From contig CM058231.1 in the NCBI GenBank assembly GCA_030180135.1, forward strand, positions 34,537,034 through 34,601,033: a DNA stretch of 64,000 nucleotides. The letters are read 5' to 3'. Each line of letters begins with the position of its first letter. The first letter of the stretch is position 1. Below are positions 31,099 through 40,656 of the stretch, in pieces. This stretch comes from Orychophragmus violaceus (lineage: Eukaryota; Streptophyta; Magnoliopsida; Brassicales; Brassicaceae). The notes beneath the pieces are model-generated. The model saw only the letters and a list, made by a program, of their open reading frames with translations, searched no databases and was not told the origin of the DNA. Both the position numbers and the translations under genes were made by a program.

Positions 31099-32306
31099 TG
31101 ATAGGTTCTAAGTTTTACCCTATTCTAAACTGCAAGTGAACAGCAATGTCAAAGTAGTATATAGGGTTATCGAATCCACAGGGACACTAGGTCTCGATAG
31201 ATCAGAACAGTAGAGACTAATACTAGAAATAAGCAGATGGTGAAGTAAATAAATTGCGAAGCAAGAAAGTAAACAGTAGCAAGTTGGTTGTGAAAGCAAT
31301 AAACTAAAAGCGTCAAGCCTAGGGTATTCTCAGGAAATCAGACAAGCAGACAGTTCATTCAGCAAGGATCTAATTAAGCACAGTTCTAGAACTCAAAACA
31401 CATATATAGAATTAACCAAATTCCTTTGCGATAATTCTCTAAGTCTAAGTGCAGCAAACCAAACTTTCGTTTGCGAGAACTAACAGATTAAACTAGCATT
31501 AATCCCAAGTTTGATATGTTCACAATTATTCTAAACCAAACTTCCGTTTGCGCAAAGTTTAATTGCCCAATTTAATTAGTTCAGATTCCTAAACCCCACT
31601 TCCATGACGTATTTAGCAACCTAAGATCTAGATTCTAATTGATCAGGTTAGAACTAGCTTTAAGCACAATTAAATTGAAGAACAGATATAGTTATGAATC
31701 CTTAACTGAATTTGAACAAGTCTAGCAAGTCATGAAATCCTATGTGAGAAACCCTAAACCTAACAAGGAATCTACTCAGACATAGATAATGAAAACATGA
31801 TCATATGATGAATAAATTGCATAAAAGAATAAGAGTAAAAGGGGTTCGAAATCTTCTCCAAATACAGATGATGTAACAGGTTCAGATCAGCCCCAAAAGC
31901 TCTAAAAATCCTCTGCTCTTAATTATGAAAGCGTAATGTAAAGCGTATCTAATTAAAACACTAAAAACTCTATTATATAGGTCTAATCTCGGCCAGGGGC
32001 TTCTTTGTAAATATCAGGAACTTCTGGATCAAAGTGCAATATCTTGATTCTTCTAAACCGCCGAGTTTTGGCCCATCTCGCTGGTGCATCGATCGATGCT
32101 AGACATGCAACGATCGACACCTTTCTCTGTTTCGGACAGTGAACTCTATCTCTCGGCCAAACACTCCCAAAATCTCCAAAAAGCTCCATTATCTCCAATT
32201 TAGCTCCAAACCTGATTATACCTGTAAAAGACTCTAAAAGAACACAAAAGACACTAAAAACACAACTATATCATGGCATAAAACCGGTAAAAACCATGAT
32301 ATATCA
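31099..32306 (-). repeat. 5' LTR of element Y
   Basis: 1208 bp, TGATAGGTTC to GATATATCA, paired with 22530-23736. As the 5' LTR of a minus-strand element it lies directly downstream of the B3-domain gene on the same strand. Confidence 0.92.
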
Positions 32307-32337
32307 GTTAGACCCTGAAATAGTGAGGTAGACCAAG

Positions 32338-33105
32338 TCAGACATTCTTAGAGGAGAGTCTGAGGATATGAGCAGTTAGATTTTCCCAGAAAAGTTGAAG
32401 CATGATTGTTTGGTTGGAATTCACATTGTTTCCTTTCAGAAATTCTCTTAAGCCGCCAGTCAAACGAATACGTCGCCTATCAGTATCAGAACGGAATGCG
32501 AGCTCAACAGACCATTTCTGTCCAGCATCATTGACCAACGATATGATGTTGCCAGCAACCTTCTCGAAATCGTTTGCATCGACAAAGGACTTGGGAAGAT
32601 ACTGCAAAATGAACAAATATGGATCATGTAACAATATTTAAAACCAAATTACAAATGAATAACTTACGATTATGCTTCGTTTGATGCCGTCACTCGTGAC
32701 TTTTAAGGTAACAAACTTCTCTTCTGTTCCTTCAAAAATCATTTCCTTATTAGTCAAAATAGTAAAAAGCGTGAAGAAAATGACTCGAGAATAGGTGAAA
32801 AACACTTACTCGTGCTAGCTTCTCCAGTCTCCATCTGACCCGGTTTTTCATATGTGATCTCACAACCGTTTGGTCCGTACTGTTCTACCATATGGAAATC
32901 GGAAGCTCCACGATACTCAAAAATTAAAAAATCTAAGTCGTCTAATGCATGAGCTTTAAAGAACCGTCTCAAGCCATCTGTAATCCTATCACCAACTCGT
33001 TTGATAGGGAACTCTTCTGGCCTCGCATCGGACGTGAGTTTACCGATTGTAACATTGGTTTTTCCAAGTATATACGTACCTCTTAAAGAACCTTTCCGGG
33101 ATAGT
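32338..33105 (-). CDS. B3-domain (REM-type) DNA-binding protein, N-terminus unclear
   Basis: Plant-specific B3 proteins bind DNA in the nucleus; the REM group is mostly uncharacterised. Three exons join in frame on the minus strand: 33105-32810, 32729-32668 and 32601-32338, with GT-AG introns. Exon 2 is shorter than it first looks because the acceptor must be at 32731-32730 to keep phase. The first B3 part reads FPIKRVGDRITDGLRRFFKA ... DDLDFLIFEYRG ... GPNGCEITY. The second B3 runs KFVTLKVTS, YLPKSFVDANDFEKVAGNII, GQKWSVELAF and TGGLREFLKGNNVNSNQTIM. A plausible first exon (NPRFCKPMLPG near 33250-33193) does not join in phase, so the 5' end may be damaged or spliced otherwise. The stop at 32338 is only 31 bp from the 5' LTR of element Y. 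Confidence 0.65.
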
Positions 33106-33964
33106 CTGCAATACAAAGTTTAAACAATGATTGCAAGAGGTAAAATCACCTTAAAAACAGCTCAATGAGACAAAGGACTAAGATTACATACCAGACTCTT
33201 TCTACATTTGCCTGGAAGCATAGGCTTGCAAAATCGTGGGTTTTTCATCTTCCGATTTGTTTTGAGAAACTACAATGTCTTCATAAAAATCAAAGATCAT
33301 TACATGCATGTACCAAAACAATATGAACTAAACAGCATCTAAAAATAGAGAACTGTTTTTATAGGCACCATTTAAAATCTAAAGGATACTCAAAAATTGA
33401 AACTTGATTTTGTGCTCCAGAATCAATGAGCACTTGTTCAATGGTCATTCACAATCGGTTTATCTCAATATAAATCGGTAATTTCCAAGAATACAAACAC
33501 TAATTTAAAATATCGTTCTGAAGAAAATTCAGGGTTACCTTGTTGAATTAGTTGTTGATTGACCACAATTCTCGAACAATATACTCAATATATTTCGCAG
33601 AGCCAAGATTGAACTGTTTTTTTGCGTCGATATCCTGAGCACTTGAACGATTTTTGGAATGATTAGAATGACTAAAATATACTGAATAGTTTCATTTTCA
33701 GTCATATTACAATGGGCTTTTCATATTTGGGCTTTAATAGTACTTATTATAACATCATGTTATGTTAGCATTATATTAGTCCAAATGGAATCTTAGATTG
33801 AAAATAACTATGTTGGTTTAACTACGGTTTTTCTATTTAGACTAAGTTCAACTACTTGCAATATACCAAATTATTATGCTAAATTTCAGTTCATTAGACA
33901 GTAGTTATTGTTTAGACAGTAGTTATTGTTTTATATTGTTTACAATTTCATTAGGCAATAACTG
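33106..33964. other. 5' region of the B3 gene; no further gene recognised
   Basis: Contains the possible B3 first exon near 33193-33250 and AT-rich sequence beyond, ending with the left target-duplication copy TAGAT (33965-33969) of the Tat element. A 19-bp phrase around CAGTAGTTATTGTTT is tandemly doubled at about 33899-33931. Confidence 0.4.
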
Positions 33965-33969
33965 TAGAT

Positions 33970-34506
33970 TGTGAGATCCGGGATTCACACTAAGAATTTG
34001 TATTCGTGGATTTGGACTTTAGGATATAGAAATGGTATAGTTTCCTATGAATCAAAGACTTTATTGAGATTGATCGTCGAGATAGAACAAACACGATCGA
34101 AAAGAGAGTACAAAGTATGATGACCGAGCTATCTAGTCGAAGTGTTCTAAGTTAAGGTTGGAATGTCTTGAGTGAATCGCCACTTCTTCTTTAAATAGTC
34201 TCGACTTTGACCTTCTTGTTCCGATATTTCGGCCTTGCCTTCATAACGATCTCCAAGATTTACGTGGATCAGTTGAACCGACGAAGACCGAGTTGCTCTA
34301 TCTCCACGTCGTCTGCTGCCGAGCTCGAGCTCGATCGCCTCTTACTTCGGCATCGCTTGGGCCTTTGTCAAAGTGTCATTCGTTTGGGACCAACAAATGA
34401 ATCGGCTCGTCTCTTTATCTTTGATTCTAGAACGGGCTCATAAATATGGGCCTTTGTTTTACTTGTTAATGGGCCGGATTTCCTAGTGGGAAATCTAGTA
34501 CCAACA
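33970..34506 (-). repeat. 3' LTR of the Tat element
   Basis: 537 bp, TGTGAGATCC to GTACCAACA on the plus strand; ~98.7% identical to 45086-45621. A polypurine tract on the minus strand touches it. Confidence 0.92.
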
Positions 34507-34520
34507 ATAGCCCCCAGCCC
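34507..34520 (-). other. polypurine tract of the Tat element
   Basis: Minus strand GGGCTGGGGGCTAT directly before the 3' LTR, the expected plus-strand primer. Confidence 0.75.
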
Positions 34521-34933
34521 ATTAATTTTGACAGGTCGAGGTTAATGGGCGGTGGACGTTCTTGGGATGACGCGCGCGTGCCCTGGCCATTAGGGAAAAC
34601 CCTAATGGTTGTTTCTGCCTCGTTCGCGGATCTTGTTTTAATCGGACGGCTAAGATTGGGCGCATGTCTTAGATTAATCTGTCTGTGGCGCGTTCGTTGA
34701 TGCGGCGGATGTGACTTAATCATCAATCACTCGTCTCTGCCCTTAGATCTTATATCAACGGTCGAGATTGCAAGAAATCGAAGGACCCTAACTGTCTCAA
34801 TCTTTTTCGTAATCATTTACAAATTTTGAATTGAGCGGTTGGGATTGCGGGATACGAAAGATCCCATGGATTTCGAGCACGAGATAGTTTAAAAGGGGAA
34901 GTTACCTAGCATGATTCCCATTACTGCTCGCAC

Positions 34934-34940
34934 TATAAAT
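34934..34940 (+). promoter_or_regulatory. candidate TATA box for the antisense gene
   Basis: TATAAAT on the plus strand 120 bp before the antisense start codon at 35060, followed by a CT-rich stretch suited to a plant transcription start. It lies in the 3' region of the Tat element, between its polypurine tract and the antisense gene. Confidence 0.5.
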
Positions 34941-35059
34941 CGGCAAGGTAACTTCTTCTCCCTCATTCTATCTTTTTTTTGCTGTTACTCTGAGACTTTT
35001 TCCTCTAGAGATTCGTCTTTCTTCTCTCTTAAAAGAAATTTCCGATACACCGAATCATC

Positions 35060-37548
35060 ATGGTTCGAAAGGGTGCGGTCAGGGCGAGTGCAACTGTGGC
35101 GGCGGGACCGTTCGGTCCCCACCTACCGTCCAGTTTAACCGCGGACCATATACATAAATTACGGGCGAAGTGCCGGATCCCGCCGGAGGTGGAGATAATC
35201 ATCCCGTCTCCGGCGATGTCGTCGGAGACTGCTGTTGAGGGCTACTGCTGTGCCTCTTATACATACTTCGATAAATGCGGATTGTTTTTCCCGATCCCTC
35301 GCATTATCTCATGTGTCTTGGCTCAGCTTCAGCTGGCTTTTCATCAGATGACCCCGAATTTTGTCCGGCACGTCATCGGGCTCGAGGTCAGGGCCGTTGA
35401 GGAGGGCATCGACTTTGGGATCGAGGAGTTGATGAAGGTTTGTTCGGTAAAACATAACACTCGTTTTCCTGGGACCTACTATCTCTCTCCTCGCCATGGG
35501 AAGATCCTTGACGAGATCCCGAAGAGGGATGTGTGGAAGAGTAAATACTTTTACTTCAACATCAACCATCACTCGGTCGAGGATTTCGACTATTCGGTTA
35601 TCCCGACTAGATGGGCAGCTAGCGTTGGTTAGCTTTTAGGGTTTATTAGTTTCTCTGGTCGCTTCGATGTTCTTTGTTGACGTCGATCTGTTTACTACCC
35701 TCTCTTTTTTTTTGCAGAGGCTCCTGAATCATTATCTCTGAACCCGATTACATCAAGCTTAATAGCTCGTCTTCGGAGAGGAGATATCCGTTGGTCCAAC
35801 TTTACAGAACAACGAATTCGAGCTGCCCTAGGTCCCTCGGCCCGACAACCTCCTTCATACCAACCTCGTCTTTCACGAGACGAATCGCGTCTCTCTCTTC
35901 AGCCCGCTACGACCCAAATCATTCAGTCTCCGCTTCGGATTATTGAGCGGACTGGAGATAGTAAGTATTCTGGTTAGTCTGTACAAGGATTTTCGCGCTG
36001 TATGCCTTTTGTTTGTCGGGTTGACTCGAATCCGTTTTGTCTGCAGATCGACCTGTTCCCGACGACAGTTCTTCCGCAAGCACCCCTTCTCTCGAAAAGA
36101 TGTCGCGAAGATCTAGCAGCCGTCGGAATGGGAAGGATCCCGTCGATCTTGCGAAGAAAATGAAGGCCGGTGACTTGGGCAATGCCCTTCTTTTTGCCAT
36201 GGGCGAGGGGCCTCCTCCTCCTCCTTCGCTCCCTCCTCCTAACCCTGTTCAGGTCTCTCTTCCCGCGGTCACAGGATCCGGAGGGGCAAACATGGAGGTG
36301 GAGAATTTACCTCCTCTTTCGGTCGGGCAGGAACTAGTCCAGGTCCCGTCTGGAGAGCCTGCTTGGCGCAACTCCCGGTCGAATGGTTCAAGAGGATCAA
36401 ACGGTCGGAGTCAGGGCGGTCCTCCTCCTCCGGCGGCGAAGCGTCAAAGAACCGACGCGAAGGTGAGCTCGAGAAGATCGGGCCAAAATGTGGATGCGAG
36501 GCCTGCCTCTTCTGGGTCCTCCGGATCTTTCAACAGGCGCTTTAGGCACCAGAAGGAGTGTCCGATCGCGGATGACCCGACGGGTGTTGCCTATCTGCTG
36601 AGGCACTTTAAGCCCGCAGGCGTTCAACTCCCGGCTGTCGGGGAAATGGCCCTCGGTGATGATTACACCGAGATGATGGCCGCTGCTGGGAAGGTAACGA
36701 CTTCCCTCCTTTGCCATCTTGATTCGTTTCGTGCTTAATTTTTGTTTCTCTTATAGGCCTTGGAGGCTGCGAACAAATTTGCGGCTAAGGCTGAGCGTGA
36801 GCTGCGGGAGATCCTGCAGGTGAGTGAACTCGAGATGGTCGAGAAAATAGTTAGAGACCTGAAGGCGCAGCTGCAGGGGGCCTTGGCTCGGGAGGAGGAG
36901 CTTCGGAAGACGGTGAGCGACCTGGATGCGCGGTTACAGGGTGCCTTGACTCGGGTTTTGGTTGCAGAGGAGGCGAGTCAAAACGCTGTTGAGACAGGCC
37001 GAGTTGCGGATGTGCGGGCTGCGCAATGCCAAGGTGATTTGGACAAGGCTCTCGCTGACCGAGAGCTTGATATAAAGGTTGCGGCCCATGAGGCGAGGAA
37101 GGGGCTAAATGGTGAATACCTCAAGATTCTCGAGGGAATTGCGGCGAAGGAAAGCCAGAGGAAGGTTGCCGTGAGCGCTGAGATAAGGCTCCAAGAGGCC
37201 TTGGCTAATATCGCACTTATCGCCGAGTTTGCCTCCGGCGAATTGGACTTGACCAAGGAAGTGATGGACTTGGCTGAGAAGAAGCGATTAGCTACGGAGG
37301 AGATGAATGCTGCGGCAGTGTCGGACTTCAGCATCAGCAAGCTTAATTTGCCGGTGATGTCGGACGATTCGGTAATCTTGGTGTGCCCTTTAAACAAGGC
37401 GGCTACTCGTCTTGATCAGTATGGGTCGAATCTCCCGACCGCAGCTAGCTCGCGGGCTAGCAACGAGGTTGAGGGTCGACTCGAGGAGGAAGGGGCGACC
37501 GGCGATCAGGTAGAGGATCAAGATGAGGCTTCCTCTCCTTCCAAGTAG
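35060..37548 (+). CDS. intact four-exon antisense gene of the Tat element (gypsy-type transposon protein, PF04195-like)
   Basis: Plus strand, opposite to gag-pol. Exons 35060-35627, 35718-35960, 36047-36693 and 36757-37548 have GT-AG introns (donors GTTAGC, GTAAGT, GTAACG; acceptors TTGCAG, CTGCAG, TTATAG). Phases match at every junction, giving 2250 nt, 749 residues plus stop. Residues ~50-185 (EGYCCASYTYFDKCGLFFPI; QMTPNFVRHVIGLEV; GTYYLSPRHGKI; KSKYFYFNIN) resemble the plant 'putative gypsy type transposon' family (PF04195). The middle is Pro/Ser/Arg-rich (PPPPPSLPPPNP; a basic stretch around AAKRQRTDAK that could be a nuclear signal). The last exon is a long Ala/Glu/Leu coiled coil with repeats AQLQGALAREEEL and ARLQGALTRV. 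Such extra, sometimes antisense, genes are known from Tat elements; their function is not. The start has a good context and a TATA box 120 bp upstream. Confidence 0.8.
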
Positions 37549-38118
37549 TTCTAATTTTCTTTTAATTCGTTGTTGCCCTAAGGGGCTTTAATTCTTTTTT
37601 CAGACTTTCGTTGCCCAAGGGGGCTTTTATTTGAATTCGAGGACATCGCGTCCTCTCTTTTTTTTTATGAATTGATTTTCGAATCTTTCATGCCTTAGCA
37701 TAGATTTTACTGTTTTGATTCCTTAGCATAAAGTTTGGTCGTTACGGCAGCTTGAACCTCTTCAGAGAGGTCGAGTAAATAACTTGCCTCTGGTTGCCTT
37801 AGGGGGGTTCTTTGCAAACCTTCAGGTCGATTGTATTCGAGATCGAGCTCTTTGTTGAGAATTGCCCGAGATTTAACCCTTTCGTGATGTAATAATCGAG
37901 CTTAACACTGGATTTCAAAAAAGAAGTGTTACGTATATATAAACGAATCGAAGTAGACTTACTTACGAAGGTATGATTTGGAGTGTGTGCAGGGGTCGTT
38001 TGCTTGAATAACTGTTTCGATCTCGTTGCTTTTTTGCTTGTAGGGGGAATAGCCCCCCAATTCTTTTAATCCGTATAAGGTTTAGAAGAATTATAGGTTT
38101 TGGAAGGATCGCTCTGGA
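37549..38118. other. downstream flank of the antisense gene
   Basis: T-rich plus-strand sequence with the doublet CCTAAGGGG / CCCAAGGGGGC near 37575-37625, perhaps 3' UTR of the antisense transcript. No coding frame recognised. Confidence 0.4.
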
Positions 38119-38384
38119 TCTCTTTCTTTGGGACGATCATTTTAGTTCGTTCGATTTGGGAGGACCGTTTTAGGTCGCTTATTTTGGGGACGATCATTTC
38201 AGCTCGTTCGGTTTGGAATGACCGTTTTAGGTCGCTCATTTTGGGGACGATCATTTCAGTTCGTTCGGCTTGAAAGGACTCTTTTAGGTCGCTTATTTTG
38301 GGGACGATCATTTCAGTTCGTTCGGCTTGAGAGGACTCTTTTAGGTCGCTTATTTTGGGGACGATCATTTCAGCTCGTTTGTTT
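38119..38384. repeat. 57-bp tandem repeat, about 4.7 copies
   Basis: The phrase GACGATCATTT starts at 38132, 38189, 38246, 38303 and 38360, exactly 57 bp apart. Each unit also carries AGGTCGCTTATTTTGGG. 57 is divisible by three and the minus strand is open through the array, giving a 19-residue repeat of the type MIVPKISDLKESSQAERTE. Confidence 0.88.
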
Positions 38385-38385
38385 C

Positions 38386-38535
38386 TGAAGAGATAATTTC
38401 ATATCACTTTAGTTTTTGAAGAGATAATTTCATATCGCTTTAATTTTTTGAAGAGATAATTTCATATCGCTTTGTTCTTGAAGAGATAATTTCATATCAC
38501 TTTAGCTTTTGGAGGGATAATTTCATATCGCTTTG
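38386..38535. repeat. ~31-bp tandem repeat, five copies
   Basis: Units of 30-32 bp with the core GATAATTTCATATCGCTTT, starting near 38392, 38423, 38455, 38485 and 38516. It adjoins the 57-bp array and together they fill the gap between the antisense gene and integrase. Confidence 0.85.
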
Positions 38536-38761
38536 TAACGGCGAAGTATTTCGCGATGACTCTGACTTTTAAGACAGAAAGAGACATTGATTGGGGGACT
38601 TATTTTGATTTCACAAAGATAAGCTAGTAAGACTTCGTTTGAAGTTGTTGAGCTCGGTAAGAGCCTTGTGTTTGGGGGGTGGCTGCGCTCGAAATCGAGC
38701 TGCCTACGTACCCTTTTAAGGGGATCAAGCCATTTCGTAGTTCGATTATGTTGTCGTACTC

Positions 38762-39696
38762 TTAGTGGAAGTACTTTTTGAGGTTGATGATGTTCCAAGG
38801 TCGTAGTTCAGGTTTCTGGGTTTCCACCGACTTTAGTCGGTAGACCCCATCCTTTACAACGTCGGTTACCTGGTAAGGACCTTCCCACTTTGCTCCTAAC
38901 TTTCCAGCGTGTTCTTCCTTTTTATGGTCGAACACTTTCCGTAAGACGAGCTCTCCTACTTGAAACCTTCGAGTTTTGATCTTGGAATCGTAGTAACGAG
39001 CTGCGGCTTGTTGGTAGTTCTGGATTCGAGCTAGTGCGAGGTTCCTCCTTTCGTGACGAGGTCGAGCTCGTCAGTTATCATCTTGTTATTGAGTTCCTCT
39101 TGTCGTGGGCATTCTTCTTTGCGGATGCTTGACACGAGGATTTCGGCTGGTACTACCGCCTCGATCCCGTAAGCCAGAGAACAGGGAGTCTCGCCGATGG
39201 ATTTGCGGGGGGTAGTCCGGTAGGCCCAGAGTACGGCTGGGAGCTCGTCGCTCCAGCTCGTTTTGCACTCATTGAGTCTTTTCTTGAGGCTGTTCATGAT
39301 TGCCTTGTTAGCCGCTTCCTCCAGCCCATTCCCTTGGGGATAGCTTGGCGTTGAGTAAGTCAGCTTTATGTTCCATGTTCTGTAGAACTCCTTGAAGGCG
39401 TTTGATATGAACTGAGAACCGTTATCAGTGACGATCTCGTGGGGTAGTCCGTGTCGGCAAATGATGTTTCGCCAGACGAACTCCTTAACATGAACGTCTT
39501 TGACTTTTTGGTACGACTCTGCTTCAATCCATTTGGTGAAGTAGTCCGTCATTACTAATAGGTGCTTGGCTTTCTTTCTGCCGGACGCGACTAAGGGTCC
39601 CATGATGTCCATTCCCCATCGCATAAATGGGTATGGCGATGAGATAGAGGAGAGTTTCTCCGATGCCTGGTGGATAATCGGGGCATGCTTTTGGCA
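38762..39696 (-). pseudogene. Tat integrase core and C-terminus, frameshifted
   Basis: The frame 39624-39031 holds the DDE core: WGMDIMGPLVASG, then IVTDNGSQFISNAF and Glu in QGNGLEEAANK, followed by LWAYRTTPRKS. After LVTKG near 39046 the family pattern moves to another frame (RNLALARIQNYQQAAARYYD, then GKLGAKWEGPYQVTDVVKDG), which ends RPWNIINLKKYFH and a stop at 38764-38762. A one-base loss at about 39046 explains this. The frame is also separated from the upstream zinc-binding part by a TAA at 39697. Confidence 0.8.
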
Positions 39697-40656
39697 TTAG
39701 TCGCATTTGTTGGAGAAGGACTCGAATTCGGTGGCCATTGTTGGCCAAAAGTAGCCCTGCCTTTTGATTCGTACGGCCAAGGCTCGTCCTCCGGAATGGC
39801 TTCCGCAGGACCCATCGTGGGCATGTGTGATCACGGCTAGGGCTTGCTTTTTGTTGAGGCATTTGATGTAAGGTCCGGAGAGACTCCTTTTAAAGAGCCC
39901 TCCTTGTGTGACGCAGTACCTTGCACTTTGTGTCTTGAGTTTCCGCGCCTCCCATTTGTCGTCGGGAACTTCGCCATTTGTAATGTATCGAATGATCGGA
40001 GTTCTCCAATCTTCATCATTGTCAGGCTCGGGTCCTTGACTAGCGGATGCGGCTTGGATTGGTCCGTCGGGGACGTTCGCGACGTACACGGCGTTTCTTG
40101 GATCGAGATCATCGTCAATCTCGATGACATCGCGAGTGATGTCCTTGGGACATTCCTTGTGCTCGACATCGTCCTTTATGGTAGGCTCATCTTCTTTTAA
40201 GGACAGAGTTTTAAGGGCTATGTCGATGCTTGGTTTCTCGATCCCTTCGACTGGTATGATCCTTTTGAGGTTGGGATCTGATGTCGATGCTAACGCGGCC
40301 AGTGCGTCGGCTGCGGTGTTTTCCCCTCGCGGGATCCGCGTTAGATCAAAGAATTCGATCTGTTCGGCGAGCGCGTGGACTACCCGTAGGTATGCTTCCA
40401 TTCGTTCGTCTTTGGCCTCGTAGTCGCCGTGATATTGGCTCGTGACTAATTGGGAATCGCTGAAGGCGTCTACTTCCCGGGCTCCTATCGCTATTGCTAG
40501 TCTGAGCCCGACTATTAACGCTTCGTATTCTGCTTCATTGTTTGATGCGGCGAAGCCCAGTCTGAACGATTGTTTCAGTACTTCGCCCGTTGGGGAGACC
40601 AGTTTCACCCCGACTCTGGATCCTTGCCTCGAGGAAGCTCCATCAACGTAGAGTTT
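39697..40656 (-). pseudogene. Tat second RNase H (plant-type) and integrase zinc-binding domain
   Basis: The second RNase H shows LYVDGASSRQGSRVG (near 40650-40606, in the frame of the 40608 start), then NNEAEYEALIVGLRLA, FSDSQLVTSQ and PRGENTAADALAALA. Integrase zinc-binding residues follow: HAHDGSCGSHSGGRALAVRI ... FSNKCD, then a TAA in frame at 39697-39699, after which CQKHAPII continues the same frame. This RNase H beside the ordinary one is the hallmark of the Tat lineage. It is separated from the upstream RNase H by a frameshift in a run of seven A (T on the plus strand, 40660-40666). Confidence 0.82.

Larger units (their letters stand above)
22530..32306 (-). mobile_element. Athila-like Ty3/gypsy LTR retrotransposon Y, full length
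   Basis: 9777 bp, bounded by LTRs 22530-23736 and 31099-32306 and by a perfect target duplication GTTAG (22525-22529 and 32307-32311). On the minus strand the order is 5' LTR, tRNA-Asp primer site, gag, protease, reverse transcriptase/RNase H/integrase, a ~1.4-kb 3' region, polypurine tract and 3' LTR. The two LTRs differ by about 10 substitutions and one 1-base gap in ~1207 bp, so the insertion is recent. gag and protease contain stops and a frameshift while the pol frame is open. No envelope-like or ORF-1 gene is seen after pol, unlike classical Athila. Confidence 0.93.

Noticed and set aside
38119..38535. CRISPR-like array
   Set aside because: Repeats are directly adjacent with no unique spacers, and this is a plant nuclear genome; it is a tandem repeat of a Tat element.
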